Part shown: positions 1 to 9,073 of the stretch, piece by piece | Layout: each line of letters opens with the position of its first letter | Position numbering within the stretch: the stretch's first letter is position 1 | Assembly (NCBI RefSeq): GCF_001280595.1 | Contig: NZ_LITU01000075.1 | Location: forward strand, 16,219 to 80,218 | DNA length: 64,000 nt | DNA from: Paenibacillus xylanivorans | Lineage (GTDB): Bacteria; Bacillota; Bacilli; Paenibacillales; Paenibacillaceae | Reading direction: 5' to 3' | Notes under the pieces: model-generated | Seen by the model: the letters and a program-made list of their open reading frames with translations, nothing else | Database searches by the model: none | Told to the model about the DNA's origin: nothing | Made by a program: the position numbers and the translations under genes

Positions 1-214
1 CAAGAATTGCTTCTTTCTGGTCCTCCGTCACTTCCCGGCTGCCCAGTTTGATATCCACATGAACAATCGGTCCGGTCAAAATATTTTGATGGCTGTGTTC
101 CAGCTTATAGCGGAGCTCGTAGAGCAATTCCTCGAATTCACATTGATCGTCCAACAGGAAAACCAGGCCGTCTCGGATGCCTTTAATCGTTACGTGATTC
201 GATTTTACCGTCAT
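1..214 (-). CDS. minC: Septum site-determining protein MinC, N-terminal part
   Basis: The gene is cut by the left edge; 71 N-terminal residues are visible. MinC inhibits FtsZ assembly away from midcell together with MinD. The visible part matches the MinC N-domain: it opens MTVKSNHVTIKGIRDG and continues with an acidic stretch around DDQCEFEELLYELRYKLE, as in Bacillus MinC. The ATG at 214 is preceded by a GGAGGG Shine-Dalgarno sequence 8 nt upstream. It lies directly downstream of mreD, the normal mreBCD-minCD order in Bacillus relatives, so it is probably cotranscribed with mreCD. The C-terminal beta-helix domain cannot be checked here. Confidence 0.9.
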   Translation of the reverse strand, partial: MTVKSNHVTIKGIRDGLVFLLDDQCEFEELLYELRYKLEHSHQNILTGPIVHVDIKLGSREVTEDQKEAIL

Positions 215-287
215 AAGCCTGTCCCTCCCATCTCATTACATTTCGTGCCCGGGTCCCCAAGTTCCTGCTTCTCACTCCAAAAATGGT

Positions 288-821
288 TCAAGAAGCTTCT
301 TGTGCTTTGCTCTTTCTCTTACCAATCCGCTCCAGTTGTTTCCGAAGAGGAACATAAATGATCAGCGCGAACACAAAATGAATAAACAAATTGGGAATCA
401 TATACTCAAGCAACGCCCAGTCAAATGTCACGTGATTGAGTTGGAAGAGCTTGTACAGAAAGAATAACATGGTGTCATTCAGCAGACTTCCCAAAAGGAC
501 GACGGAAACCATAACAGGCAGTGGTGCACGCGGCGCTTGGAAAATAAGTCCCATCATATATGCTGACAATCCCATAGAGAATCCGTAGGGTCCAATCATT
601 TCGCCGTAAAATACGACGTCGTGCAACAGTCCAAATAGTATGCCAAGCACCAACGCTGTGTGCCGATGATGATATACAGCGATAAATAAAATCACGATGT
701 AAACCAGATTGGCAGAAATGCGCATTTGCCAGCCCGAAGGAATGAGTAGCGGAAGGATCGTTCCTTCAACAATGAACAAAACGAACAGCACCAGGAATAA
801 GACTTGCTTACGCGTCACCAT
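288..821 (-). CDS. mreD: Rod shape-determining protein MreD
   Basis: 177-residue integral membrane protein of the elongasome, the lateral-wall synthesis machine with MreB, MreC and RodA. The sequence is hydrophobic along most of its length, with about five predicted membrane segments and a basic C-terminal tail (KQLERIGKRKSK), as is usual for MreD. Its ATG overlaps the mreC stop codon by one base (TAATG), indicating translational coupling. Position between mreC and minC supports the identification, which rests mainly on context because MreD sequences are poorly conserved. Confidence 0.88.
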   Translation of the reverse strand: MVTRKQVLFLVLFVLFIVEGTILPLLIPSGWQMRISANLVYIVILFIAVYHHRHTALVLGILFGLLHDVVFYGEMIGPYGFSMGLSAYMMGLIFQAPRAPLPVMVSVVLLGSLLNDTMLFFLYKLFQLNHVTFDWALLEYMIPNLFIHFVFALIIYVPLRKQLERIGKRKSKAQEAS

Positions 822-1693
822 TACTCTTTTACCTCAGGTGGGATGATCACAATCAGCTCTTTCCAGTCCAGAAAGCTTGCATATGGCTTAATAATCGCAG
901 TTCGTGTCAAACCGTATTCCCCAACTTCAACCTTCTCCACTTCCCCTATCCGCATGTACTTCGGAAAATTGTTGATAATTCCAGAGGAGATGATTTCATC
1001 ACCCTTCTTGATATTGGAGTCTTCCGAAATCTTGGTCATTTTGAGCATACCTGTCTTCGGATCATAACTCTCGATCATGCCAAACACTTTTTCTTTACCA
1101 ACTGCTGTAGCTGCAATGGCATTGGATGTTGGATCATTGGCGTCCATGGAAGTCAACAGATTCACTGTGGACGTATATGAGCTGACATGACTGACAACCC
1201 CAACCAGCCCTTCCTGAGAAGTGACGGCCATCCCAGGTTTAATCCCTGCATTTTCACCGATGTCGATATTAATCGTTCTGCTGTTTGGGTCGGAATTGGC
1301 ACTGATAACTTGAGCAATTCGTGAACCGTAGTTATACCGATTCTTTTGTTCCTCGGTAAAATTGAGAGCTTTCTGGAGCTGTTCATTCACCTGTTCCATA
1401 TCATTGTATTTCAGCCGATCTCGGGTATAGTGACCCATTGCTATGCGAAGTTCTTCATTTTCTTGATATACCGTACGCATGTTCGCCAAATCTTTGAAAA
1501 AGCCCGCTACAGAAGAAGCGGGCTTGTAAAATACGTATTGTACAAATCCGACTGAATCCTTCAGGAATTTCTCCGGCCAGGATAGAGCGGTTCGCGGACC
1601 GAGCGTAAAGCCCATTAACGCGATAAATGTAACAAGGCCCACCAGCAAAACAAAAAGTCTTTTGTTACCCAGCAGTTTAAACAGTTCGACCAC
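821..1693 (-). CDS. mreC: Rod shape-determining protein MreC
   Basis: 290-residue bitopic membrane protein that links MreB filaments to extracellular wall synthases. It has a short cytoplasmic N-terminus, one membrane helix near residues 12-32, a coiled coil near residues 65-105, then the beta-barrel MreC core with the typical motifs IDIGENAGIKPGMAV and GLVGVV. The start drawn is a GTG at 1693, but the nearest purine-rich sequence (AGAGG) sits too close to it, so a start a few codons inside is possible. It overlaps mreD by one base. A 188-base spacer with stem-loops separates it from mreB. Confidence 0.93.
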   Translation of the reverse strand: MVELFKLLGNKRLFVLLVGLVTFIALMGFTLGPRTALSWPEKFLKDSVGFVQYVFYKPASSVAGFFKDLANMRTVYQENEELRIAMGHYTRDRLKYNDMEQVNEQLQKALNFTEEQKNRYNYGSRIAQVISANSDPNSRTINIDIGENAGIKPGMAVTSQEGLVGVVSHVSSYTSTVNLLTSMDANDPTSNAIAATAVGKEKVFGMIESYDPKTGMLKMTKISEDSNIKKGDEIISSGIINNFPKYMRIGEVEKVEVGEYGLTRTAIIKPYASFLDWKELIVIIPPEVKE

Positions 1694-1726
1694 CCTCTAA
1701 CATCCATTATTCTCTTCCGAGCCATG

Positions 1727-1787
1727 CCCGGCGGGGAGACTGTCAGACTTATAGTCCCTTCGAGAATATCAGTCAATTCTCCCCGGG
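1727..1787 (-). other. Stem-loop in the mreB-mreC spacer
   Basis: Read on the minus strand, CCCGG and GGGGA near 1787 pair with TCCCC and CCGGG near 1727, and an inner GACTG/CAGTC stem extends the helix. There is no T-run behind it, so it does not look like an intrinsic terminator. A processing or mRNA-stabilising element inside the mre transcript is more likely. A second, weaker hairpin (CTTGG/CCAAG) lies just after the mreB stop around 1840-1875. Confidence 0.45.
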
Positions 1788-1881
1788 TATGCGGGTAATA
1801 GCTCTCCCAGCCTAAGCCAGGTCCTCTTCGTTGATATCATGCCCCTTGGTCGATAAGCGAGCCAAGCAAGGGAGTAATCAA

Positions 1882-2916
1882 TTATCGTTTGGAACGAACT
1901 GCCGAACTGCTTCTGCTCTTGAATAAATGGATATTCTCAAGCGCTTTACCTGTTCCGATTGCAACGCAATCGAGCGGGTTCTCTGCTACGATAACAGGCA
2001 TTCCTGTCTCACCAGCAAGCAGCTTGTCCAGATTGCGAAGCAATGCACCGCCACCTGTGAGAACAATACCACGGTCCATAATATCCGCTGCCAGCTCAGG
2101 AGGACATTTCTCAAGTGTTACTTTTACAGCTTCAACAATGGCATTCACCGTATCTGCCAGAGCTTCACTGATTTCGTCTGATGTAATCGTAATCGTCTTC
2201 GGCAGACCTGTAACGAGGTCACGTCCACGAATTTCCATTGTTTCCACTTGCTCAAGTGGCATAGCTGATCCGATATCCATCTTCAACTGCTCGGATGTAC
2301 GTTCACCGATCATCAGATTATACTGGCGTTTAATGTATTGAATAACGGATTCATCCATCTCGTCACCAGCTACTCGAACCGAACGACTCGTTACAATCCC
2401 ACCCAGGGAAATAACAGCCACTTCGGTTGTACCGCCACCGATATCCACCACCATACTTCCCGTTGGCTCCCATACCGGTAGATCTGCACCAATTGCAGCC
2501 GCAAAGGGCTCTTCAATCGTGTAGGCTTCACGTGCACCCGCTTGTTTTGTCGCATCTTCAACGGCACGTTGTTCTACCGCAGTAATCCCGGATGGTACAC
2601 ATACCATCACGTTAGGATGACGTTGGAACATGGAGCGTTGCTTTTGCGCCTGACGAATAAAGTATTTGAGCATTGTTGCCGTGATGTCGAAATCTGCAAT
2701 AACGCCGTCTTTCATTGGACGAATTGCACGAATGTTACCTGGTGTACGTCCAATCATTTTTTTGGCAGATTCCCCGACTGCCTCAATGCTTTTTGTATCC
2801 GTCCGCAGAGCGACTACCGAAGGTTCGCGCACCACAATTCCTTTTCCACGTACATAAACCAAAGTATTCGCTGTCCCCAAATCAATACCCAAATCTTTCG
2901 TAAAACCACCAAACAT
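1882..2916 (-). CDS. mreB: Actin-like cell shape protein MreB
   Basis: 344-residue bacterial actin that polymerises under the membrane and directs lateral peptidoglycan synthesis. The actin-fold nucleotide motifs are intact: [10 protein letters not shown] at residues 11-20, the phosphate-2 motif [11 protein letters not shown], and [11 protein letters not shown] near residue 285. Length is normal for the family. The ATG at 2916 has an AAAGGAGA ribosome binding site 8 nt upstream. It heads the mreBCD-minC series, downstream of radC, as in B. subtilis. Confidence 0.98.
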   Translation of the reverse strand: MFGGFTKDLGIDLGTANTLVYVRGKGIVVREPSVVALRTDTKSIEAVGESAKKMIGRTPGNIRAIRPMKDGVIADFDITATMLKYFIRQAQKQRSMFQRHPNVMVCVPSGITAVEQRAVEDATKQAGAREAYTIEEPFAAAIGADLPVWEPTGSMVVDIGGGTTEVAVISLGGIVTSRSVRVAGDEMDESVIQYIKRQYNLMIGERTSEQLKMDIGSAMPLEQVETMEIRGRDLVTGLPKTITITSDEISEALADTVNAIVEAVKVTLEKCPPELAADIMDRGIVLTGGGALLRNLDKLLAGETGMPVIVAENPLDCVAIGTGKALENIHLFKSRSSSAVRSKR

Positions 2917-3104
2917 GACGTAATCTCCTTTTCTGCCTCATATAGCCGCCCCGGTTAATCAAGAGCGTTTCATTTTCATTCCCACCACAATGGCGGAGCT
3001 AATATTCGCATTTGTTTTGTGTTGCATTGTTTTGCATTTGTAAAGTGAACCTATCTTCTACGGACAACGCCGTCAACATTCATAGGAAAACATCAACGCC
3101 AACC

Positions 3105-3134
3105 ATTATATTATACTAAGCCCTTCTCCTTCAA
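3105..3134 (-). promoter_or_regulatory. Candidate sigma-A promoter for mreB
   Basis: On the minus strand a TTGAAG box (3134-3129) is followed after 18 bases by TATAAT (3110-3105); an overlapping second TATAAT lies at 3115-3110. The -35 box is inside the last codons of radC. It would start an mreB transcript with a leader of about 180 bases. Prediction by eye only. Confidence 0.4.
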
Positions 3135-3800
3135 ACTTACGTACGTTCCATCTCCGATAATAATGTGATCCAGCACGTCTATGCCAACAATTGCGCCGGC
3201 CTCGATCAGTCTTTTGGTTATTTGGATGTCCTCTGGACTAGGCGTAGGATCACCACTGGGATGGTTGTGTGCGCACACAATAGAGGCGCTGCTGCATTTG
3301 ATGGCAGCCCGGAACACTTCACGCGGATGTACAATCGAAGCGTTAAGGCTACCCATGGAGAGTGTTTCCTGGGCAATAATGTGGTTTTTGCTATTCAGGA
3401 ATAGACACACAAAGTGTTCTTTCTGCAAGTAACGCAATTGTTCGGTAAGGATATCGGCCGCATCACGAGGGGTACGGATTGAAGTTGACTGTGTAAGTCT
3501 GCTCTTCGCAATCCGATGACCAAGCTCAATGCTGGCTTTCAACTGTACAGCCTTGGCCATGCCGATTCCCTTCATCGCAGTCAATTCTTCCATGCTCAAA
3601 TCCATCAACGAGCGAATTCCACCCGCTTCGGTCAGAATCCGCTGTGCCATATGCACTGCGGATTCCTGTCTTGTACCTGTTCGAAGTAAGATGGCCAGCA
3701 ATTCAGCATGGCTTAAGGCGCCCGCCCCGTATTCCATCATGCGTTCTCTCGGGCGTTCTTCCTGGGGGATGTCGCGCATCATATATTGAGGCGACTCCAT
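3111..3800 (-). CDS. radC: RadC-family JAB1/MPN domain protein
   Basis: 229-residue RadC family protein. It has an N-terminal helix-hairpin-helix-like part (the MKGIGMAKAVQLKA segment) and a C-terminal MPN/JAMM metal-binding domain with the HNHPSGDPTPSPED signature, the HxH-x7-D zinc ligands of the family. Despite the historical name, a direct role in DNA repair is not established. The ATG at 3800 has AGAGGGA 5 nt upstream. It lies between maf and mreB, a standard Bacillus arrangement. Confidence 0.95.
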   Translation of the reverse strand: MESPQYMMRDIPQEERPRERMMEYGAGALSHAELLAILLRTGTRQESAVHMAQRILTEAGGIRSLMDLSMEELTAMKGIGMAKAVQLKASIELGHRIAKSRLTQSTSIRTPRDAADILTEQLRYLQKEHFVCLFLNSKNHIIAQETLSMGSLNASIVHPREVFRAAIKCSSASIVCAHNHPSGDPTPSPEDIQITKRLIEAGAIVGIDVLDHIIIGDGTYVSLKEKGLV

Positions 3801-3835
3801 ATGTTCCCTCTTTTCAGATCGTCAATTGCGGAATT

Positions 3836-4447
3836 TCATGTACGCGGCAGTACATGTATGCCGAATCCATCCAGCATATCGCTAAGCAAGGACAACGGTA
3901 GGCCCACCACATTGAAATAACATCCTTCAACACGGTCTATCAGTGAAGCACCAATGCCCTGAATGGCATATGATCCTGCCTTGTCCGAAGGCTCCCCGGT
4001 CTGAACATACGCACGAATCGTAGCGTCAGACAGTTCCTTCATCGTTACTTCAGTCTGCCGATACTGAACCATAGATTGCCCATTGCTTGCATCGATACAG
4101 GCTACTCCCGTGAAAACACGGTGTACACGCCCCTGTAGACGAGATAACATATGTTCAGCGTCCGCTTCGTCTACGGGTTTACCAAGAATATCACCGTCCA
4201 GAACGACAACAGTGTCACTACCAACAATAACCGCATCCTGTTCACGGCCTTCCAGCTCACGATAAACGGCAAGTGCCTTGCGCATCGCAAGCTCCTGTAC
4301 CGTCTGTTCAGGAGTCCATTCCGGCGGTGTATCTTCATCGGCATGACTTGGTATTACTTCAAATGCTAGATGGAGTGATGCAATCAGTTCTTTACGCCGT
4401 GGCGAAGTGGAAGCCAGAATAATGCGACGCTGTTGTGTTTTATCCAA
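3836..4447 (-). CDS. maf: Maf-family nucleoside triphosphate pyrophosphatase
   Basis: 203-residue Maf protein, a house-cleaning pyrophosphatase acting on dTTP, UTP or modified nucleotides, historically linked to septum formation. The N-terminal signature ILASTSPRRKELI and the core GSDTVVVLDGDILGKP are present, as is the late DKAGSYAIQG motif. The start is a TTG at 4447 preceded by AAAGGGG about 11 nt upstream. It is followed by radC after 35 bases. Confidence 0.94.
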   Translation of the reverse strand: MDKTQQRRIILASTSPRRKELIASLHLAFEVIPSHADEDTPPEWTPEQTVQELAMRKALAVYRELEGREQDAVIVGSDTVVVLDGDILGKPVDEADAEHMLSRLQGRVHRVFTGVACIDASNGQSMVQYRQTEVTMKELSDATIRAYVQTGEPSDKAGSYAIQGIGASLIDRVEGCYFNVVGLPLSLLSDMLDGFGIHVLPRT

Positions 4448-4538
4448 AATAACCGGCCCCTTTTGCTACGGCGACATCCTGTCGGATCACGCTAGTAGAT
4501 ATCATTTTTTTGTTTCTTCGTCAAAATTCGTCATTCTC

Positions 4539-4781
4539 CTATAACCTGCGATACAGCCATACAGCAGCAATAATACCGATCAGACTCAGGAGGCTCATTT
4601 GAAATTGAAGTGAAATGTCATAACTGATAATATCCAGATCAGCCTGCGGCGACCAACGAATGGTCGTGGCTTTCGTTAGAAAGGCAACTGCCTTTACAGG
4701 CTGCAGTGCCTTGGCGATCCACGCACCGGCCAGCCAGCCGAGCAGCAGAAACAGCAATAACATGCCGAAGTTTTTTTTCAT
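4539..4781 (-). CDS. Small DUF4321-type membrane protein
   Basis: Small protein of 80 residues. It begins MKKNFGMLLLFLLLGWLAGA, a first membrane helix with a glycine-rich end, and closes with a second helix followed by YRRL. This organisation fits the DUF4321 family seen next to maf/radC in Firmicutes; the family has no known function. The ATG at 4781 was chosen because GAGGGAAGA lies just upstream, while the longer in-frame reading has no ribosome binding site. It has its own candidate promoter right behind the terminator of the SPOR-domain gene. Confidence 0.75.
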   Translation of the reverse strand: MKKNFGMLLLFLLLGWLAGAWIAKALQPVKAVAFLTKATTIRWSPQADLDIISYDISLQFQMSLLSLIGIIAAVWLYRRL

Positions 4782-4818
4782 CGGTGATCTTCCCTCGCCA
4801 TTTTTTGACACCCACATT

Positions 4819-4847
4819 ATTATACGGGGTTTTGTACGTCAATACAA
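4819..4847 (-). promoter_or_regulatory. Candidate promoter of the DUF4321 gene
   Basis: On the minus strand TTGTAT (4847-4842), a 17-base spacer and a perfect TATAAT (4824-4819) lie between the upstream terminator and the start codon at 4781. Confidence 0.5.
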
Positions 4848-4853
4848 ACACAA

Positions 4854-4891
4854 ATCCGGCAAGGGGAACTATTTCCAGTTCCTTGCCGGAT
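4854..4891 (-). terminator. Terminator after the SPOR-domain gene
   Basis: Strong hairpin with ATCCGGCAAGG pairing to CCTTGCCGGAT around an inner AACT/AGTT stem. On the minus strand it is followed by a T-rich stretch. It lies 36 bases after the stop of the 4927-6123 gene. Confidence 0.75.
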
Positions 4892-4926
4892 AGGTATTTC
4901 AAGGCTGTGTTATGGGAAAGCGTTGA

Positions 4927-6123
4927 TTACTGTTTTATCGCTTCAAGCCATTTTTTTTGCTGTAATACATATTCCATCAGATTGGATTGTACAGACCACA
5001 TATGCACATTAGCCGGATTTTTGTTGTATTCGGCAAGTGCGGTTACAGCACTGTTCATCGATTTGTCCATCGCGGATACATAGGGTTGTACCTCTGCAGT
5101 CAGACCCGATGCAATACTATTCAAACCTGTCAACCAGAGTTGATGCTGGTTCTGTAGTGCGGTCATTGTTTCGGTTGAGACGGCTTCAGGAACAGACAGA
5201 CCGAGCTGCTGGATCGAGAGGGTAGACAGTTGTTCTACCAAAGTTGATCCGCTTGCGAAGAACTGCTGGACATCCTCTGCTTTTCCGCCGAATACTGCTG
5301 GATTCACTTCAGGGTTGACGATTTCCTTGACGTACAGTTCCACACCTTCGGCCTTAAGCCTTGAGCTAAGCAGTTTGGCCTCCTCACGGTCAGCCGCAAT
5401 GCCTGCGTATACCCGATTACCATCCTCCGGGTCGGAGCCTGCGGCAATGCCTGCCTGGGACAGTTCCACCTTCGCTTGTTCAGCGCGTTCAGGAGAACTG
5501 AATACACCGTATTGCAGTGCATAATAACTGCCGCCTGTAGTAGCTGCCTGGAGCTGCTGTTCCGAACCTGCCACTCCATCCTGACCTGTCACAGCGGAAA
5601 CCGCCTGATTGGCGGGAATCTTGCTCCCAGGATCTACGGCTCCTTCCCGATTGAAAAAAGAAAGAATAACCATGCCGAAGAGGGCACCAGTTACAAGCGC
5701 ACCGCTTACTGAACCAATCATTTTCCAGCCCCTTGGGGGACGATTTCGCTTATAAGAATAGTTTTCACTATCTGCAAGCCAATTATGGTCACCATAATTC
5801 TCGTCCGACCTGTTCTCATTCTCATCTCCCGGATATTCAGTAAGATGATAATTATAATTGTATTCGGACTCATCAAGTTTCGAATCCTTGTCCGTTTTTT
5901 GGTAAGGTTCAGGTACAGTGGAGCCTGTCAGCACCGTCTCTCCCCAGTCACCGGGAATATCCTCTGGTGTCCATGAAGGAGTTGTATTCAACCGCGTTGG
6001 CGTTGGACTCTGCGGAATTTCTTCACTCAAAGCTGCAAATGTGCTGGATGTGGGTATCCCCTTGTTTTCAGGCTTGTCCGACTCGTTATCCCCAAAGCGA
6101 AACGTCATTCTAGCATTGCTCAC
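4927..6123 (-). CDS. SPOR-domain membrane protein
   Basis: 398-residue protein with a long acidic, low-complexity N-terminal cytoplasmic part (about residues 1-130, rich in Asn, Asp, Glu, Tyr and Pro), one membrane helix at about 135-157 (SVSGALVTGALFGMVILSFF), and an extracytoplasmic SPOR repeat at about 197-277 (YALQYGVFSSPERAEQAKVEL). SPOR domains bind denuded peptidoglycan at division or spore septa, so a role in septum or sporulation wall remodelling is likely. The GTG at 6123 was chosen because AAAGGAGAGG precedes it by 6 nt; an ATG eight codons upstream overlaps that ribosome binding site. It sits between murC and the DUF4321 gene with terminators on both sides. Confidence 0.85.
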   Translation of the reverse strand: MSNARMTFRFGDNESDKPENKGIPTSSTFAALSEEIPQSPTPTRLNTTPSWTPEDIPGDWGETVLTGSTVPEPYQKTDKDSKLDESEYNYNYHLTEYPGDENENRSDENYGDHNWLADSENYSYKRNRPPRGWKMIGSVSGALVTGALFGMVILSFFNREGAVDPGSKIPANQAVSAVTGQDGVAGSEQQLQAATTGGSYYALQYGVFSSPERAEQAKVELSQAGIAAGSDPEDGNRVYAGIAADREEAKLLSSRLKAEGVELYVKEIVNPEVNPAVFGGKAEDVQQFFASGSTLVEQLSTLSIQQLGLSVPEAVSTETMTALQNQHQLWLTGLNSIASGLTAEVQPYVSAMDKSMNSAVTALAEYNKNPANVHMWSVQSNLMEYVLQQKKWLEAIKQ

Positions 6124-6199
6124 CCCGTACCCTCTCCTTTGTCCCATTTATAACAGCTATATGCAGAGAGAATCAGAAACATTCCATTTCATGCAAAAA

Positions 6200-6231
6200 A
6201 ACCGCCTGCTTCGAAATGAAGTCAGACGGTT
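6200..6231 (-). terminator. Terminator after murC
   Basis: Minus-strand hairpin AACCGTCTG...CAGGCGGTT with an inner ACTTC/GAAG extension, followed directly by a run of seven T. It lies just after the murC stop. Confidence 0.85.
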
Positions 6232-6243
6232 CTACGAATGTAT

Positions 6244-7623
6244 TTATTTCAACCCTTTGGCAAGTGTATCGCCAACTTTCCAGATATCACCTGCACCCAT
6301 CGTGAGCACAAGATCACCTGGCTGAAGACGGTGCTGCAAATCTGCAACCACTTCTTCCTTGGTCGGAAGATAACGCGCAGAAGCATTACTGTTCTGAACG
6401 ATGAGTTCAACCAGTCTGGCCGAGTGCACACCTTCAATCTGTTTTTCACCTGCAGGGGAATAGATATCGGTAATGAGAACCTCATCCGCTTCTGCAAAGG
6501 CTCGACTGAACGCATCAAGCAGGAAGAATGTACGTGTGTAACGCTGTGGCTGGAATACCGCAATGATGCGTTTCCCCGTCGCTTTGGCCGCACTGATCGT
6601 AGCCTCAATCTCAGTCGGGTGATGAGCATAATCATCAATAATCAGCATATCATGCGCTTCGCCCAGCACCTGGAATCTGCGTTTCGCTCCATGGAACTGG
6701 ATAATGGCAGCCGTAATTTTCTCAAATGGGATACCTGCTTCCAAGCATGTGATAACCGTAGCCATCGCATTATAAACGTTATGTTTACCTGGAACTGACA
6801 ACTCCACCGTACCCAAAACATTGCCCTGATGGCTCATCGTAAAGGAAATTCGGCGATCACCAAGCACGATATCTGTTGCCATATAATCAGCAGCATAATC
6901 AATACCATATGTGGTCACCCGTGATTTCAGATCTGGCAAAATGGCTTGAACATTCTCATCATCAGCACACACAATGGCCGTGCCCTCTGGACGAATTTGA
7001 CTCAGGAACTGTACATAAGCCTTTTTGAGTTCCTCAAAATCACTGTTGTAATTCTCAAGGTGATCCGCTTCAATATTCGTTACAATGCCTAGCCAAGGGT
7101 GATACTGCAAAAACGAACCGTCACTTTCGTCTGCCTCTGCAACAACCCAGTCGCCTTGGCCTGCCTTGGCGTTAGTACCCACGTTCATGATTTCCCCGCC
7201 AATGATGTATGTCGGGTCTGTATCACATTTTTCCATAACGAGTGCAATCATGGATGAAGTGGTTGTTTTGCCATGAGCCCCGGCCACAGCCACACCCTTG
7301 CGCTCGTTCAGCAAACGCGCCAGCATCTGGGCACGATGTAGAATCGGGATGTTCAGTTGTTTGGCTGCCACCCGCTCCACATTATCAGCCGGAGCTGCCG
7401 TAGAGTAGACAACCAAATCTGCCCCATTTACGTGCTCTGCCGTATGTCCGATATATATTTTCGCTCCCTTGGCTGCCAGCTTCTCGGTCAACTCCTGTGA
7501 AGCGACATCCGATCCGGTAACGGTGTATCCCATCTCAAGCATAACTCTCGCGATGGCACTCATGCCATATCCGCCAATCCCTATAAAATGAACGTGTTCC
7601 GATGTATTTAACAAAACTTTCAC
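6244..7623 (-). CDS. murC: UDP-N-acetylmuramate--L-alanine ligase MurC
   Basis: Cytoplasmic Mur ligase adding L-alanine to UDP-MurNAc, the first amino acid of the peptidoglycan stem. Domain 1 has the Rossmann-like [14 protein letters not shown]; the ATP loop [11 protein letters not shown] lies near residue 115; the central EADESDGSF and late [10 protein letters not shown] motifs are present. Length of about 459 residues is normal. The GTG at 7623 overlaps the folC stop as GTGA, which suggests coupling; a TTG one codon upstream and a TTG three codons downstream are alternatives, since the AAAAGG box lies very close to the GTG. Confidence 0.96.
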   Translation of the reverse strand: MKVLLNTSEHVHFIGIGGYGMSAIARVMLEMGYTVTGSDVASQELTEKLAAKGAKIYIGHTAEHVNGADLVVYSTAAPADNVERVAAKQLNIPILHRAQMLARLLNERKGVAVAGAHGKTTTSSMIALVMEKCDTDPTYIIGGEIMNVGTNAKAGQGDWVVAEADESDGSFLQYHPWLGIVTNIEADHLENYNSDFEELKKAYVQFLSQIRPEGTAIVCADDENVQAILPDLKSRVTTYGIDYAADYMATDIVLGDRRISFTMSHQGNVLGTVELSVPGKHNVYNAMATVITCLEAGIPFEKITAAIIQFHGAKRRFQVLGEAHDMLIIDDYAHHPTEIEATISAAKATGKRIIAVFQPQRYTRTFFLLDAFSRAFAEADEVLITDIYSPAGEKQIEGVHSARLVELIVQNSNASARYLPTKEEVVADLQHRLQPGDLVLTMGAGDIWKVGDTLAKGLK

Positions 7624-8996
7624 CAACCTTTTTCAGAATCGGTTTGATGCAAAAGGGCTGCCCGCACATCTGCAATCAGGTACAATGTGCCGGACACCAC
7701 CCCCAGATCTTCCGCTTCCGTCCGTGACTTCAATAGATCAAGTGCCTTTGCCCATTCAGGCTCGACGATGATTTCCAGGTCCGGTTTCGCAATGGCGGGA
7801 CGTACCCGTTCGACAATCTGCAGCAATTCGGCTGCATCCATTTTGCGTCGGAAATCTGGCTCGGTCAGGATCAGCGTATCCACTAGTGGCAGTATATGCT
7901 GCAAATACGCTTCGTGATGCTTATTCGCCAGCATGCCCATCATCAAAATTAACTTGTTGTGAGGATAAACGTCGATAATGCTCTTGGCCAGCGATTCTGC
8001 CCCCTCCGGATTATGCGCTCCATCCAGAATAATGCGGGGCTGATCAACCACTTTCTCGAACCGGCCTGCCCAGAAGGCATTCTCCAGTCCAAGCGCAATA
8101 TCTTCATCATCCAGCATAAATGCCATGTATTGGCGAAGCAACTCCAGTACCATAAGTGCGCCCGCTGCATTGTCGCATTGATATACGCCCTGCATACGAA
8201 TACGAGCGTCCAGATCACGGAACGGTCCTGTAAAATGAAAGGATTGACCGTTCTCATCACTGTCCAGTCTATGATAGGAGAAACGATCTCCCGCCAGATA
8301 CACGGTTGAACTTAACCGTTGTGCGGTCTCCCGAATCACCTTCACAGCCTCTGGCTGCGTGGCACAGGTAACAACGGGTACCCCCGCCTTAATAATGCCT
8401 GCCTTCTCTCCTGCAATCGCCTCAATCGTATCTCCCAGTACATCCGTATGGTCCATACCGATATTGGTAATGACCGATACCACGGGTGTAACAATGTTCG
8501 TTACGTCCATCCTTCCCCCGAGCCCTGTCTCCCATACTACAATGTCCGGGTAGCATTCTTCCGCATAATACAGAAGGGCGATTGATGTAGACACCTCAAA
8601 CATCGTAGGTGATCCAAGGGGAGTCAATGCCATCTCTTGGACCAACGGATGAAGACGATTCGCGAGTTTTAGCAGTGTCTCTTCCGGGATGTCCTCCCCG
8701 TTGTATTGAAAACGGTTCGTGAATTTGGTGATATAAGGGGATGTGAAGGTTCCAACATCATATCCCGCCTGAAGCAGCACTGACGTCAAAAAAGCGCAAG
8801 TCGAACCTTTGCCGTTCGTTCCCGCGACATGAATAAATTTGAGACGCTGGTGAGGATTGCCCAGCAATGACATCAATCCCTCGATTCGTTCCAATCCGGG
8901 TCGGATGCCGAAAGGAATAAGGCCATTGATCCAGTTGACTGCCTCGTCATAGGTAAGTAAAGGAGCTGCTTTTTCTGTCCCGTTAAGTTCCGTCAT
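7620..8996 (-). CDS. folC: Bifunctional folylpolyglutamate/dihydrofolate synthase FolC
   Basis: 458-residue Mur-ligase-related enzyme that joins glutamate to dihydropteroate and extends folate polyglutamate tails. The ATP loop [14 protein letters not shown], the [15 protein letters not shown] segment, and [11 protein letters not shown] in the C-terminal domain are diagnostic. The ATG at 8996 has AAAGGTG 6 nt upstream; an upstream in-frame extension of 26 codons lacks a ribosome binding site and is not included. It follows valS by 77 bases and overlaps murC. Confidence 0.96.
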   Translation of the reverse strand: MTELNGTEKAAPLLTYDEAVNWINGLIPFGIRPGLERIEGLMSLLGNPHQRLKFIHVAGTNGKGSTCAFLTSVLLQAGYDVGTFTSPYITKFTNRFQYNGEDIPEETLLKLANRLHPLVQEMALTPLGSPTMFEVSTSIALLYYAEECYPDIVVWETGLGGRMDVTNIVTPVVSVITNIGMDHTDVLGDTIEAIAGEKAGIIKAGVPVVTCATQPEAVKVIRETAQRLSSTVYLAGDRFSYHRLDSDENGQSFHFTGPFRDLDARIRMQGVYQCDNAAGALMVLELLRQYMAFMLDDEDIALGLENAFWAGRFEKVVDQPRIILDGAHNPEGAESLAKSIIDVYPHNKLILMMGMLANKHHEAYLQHILPLVDTLILTEPDFRRKMDAAELLQIVERVRPAIAKPDLEIIVEPEWAKALDLLKSRTEAEDLGVVSGTLYLIADVRAALLHQTDSEKGW

Positions 8997-9073
8997 ATGA
9001 TTCACCTTTGGTTTGAGTTTGGTTGAAAAAAGCGGCCGGATGGCGCAAAAGCACTCCATCCGACCCGAATACA

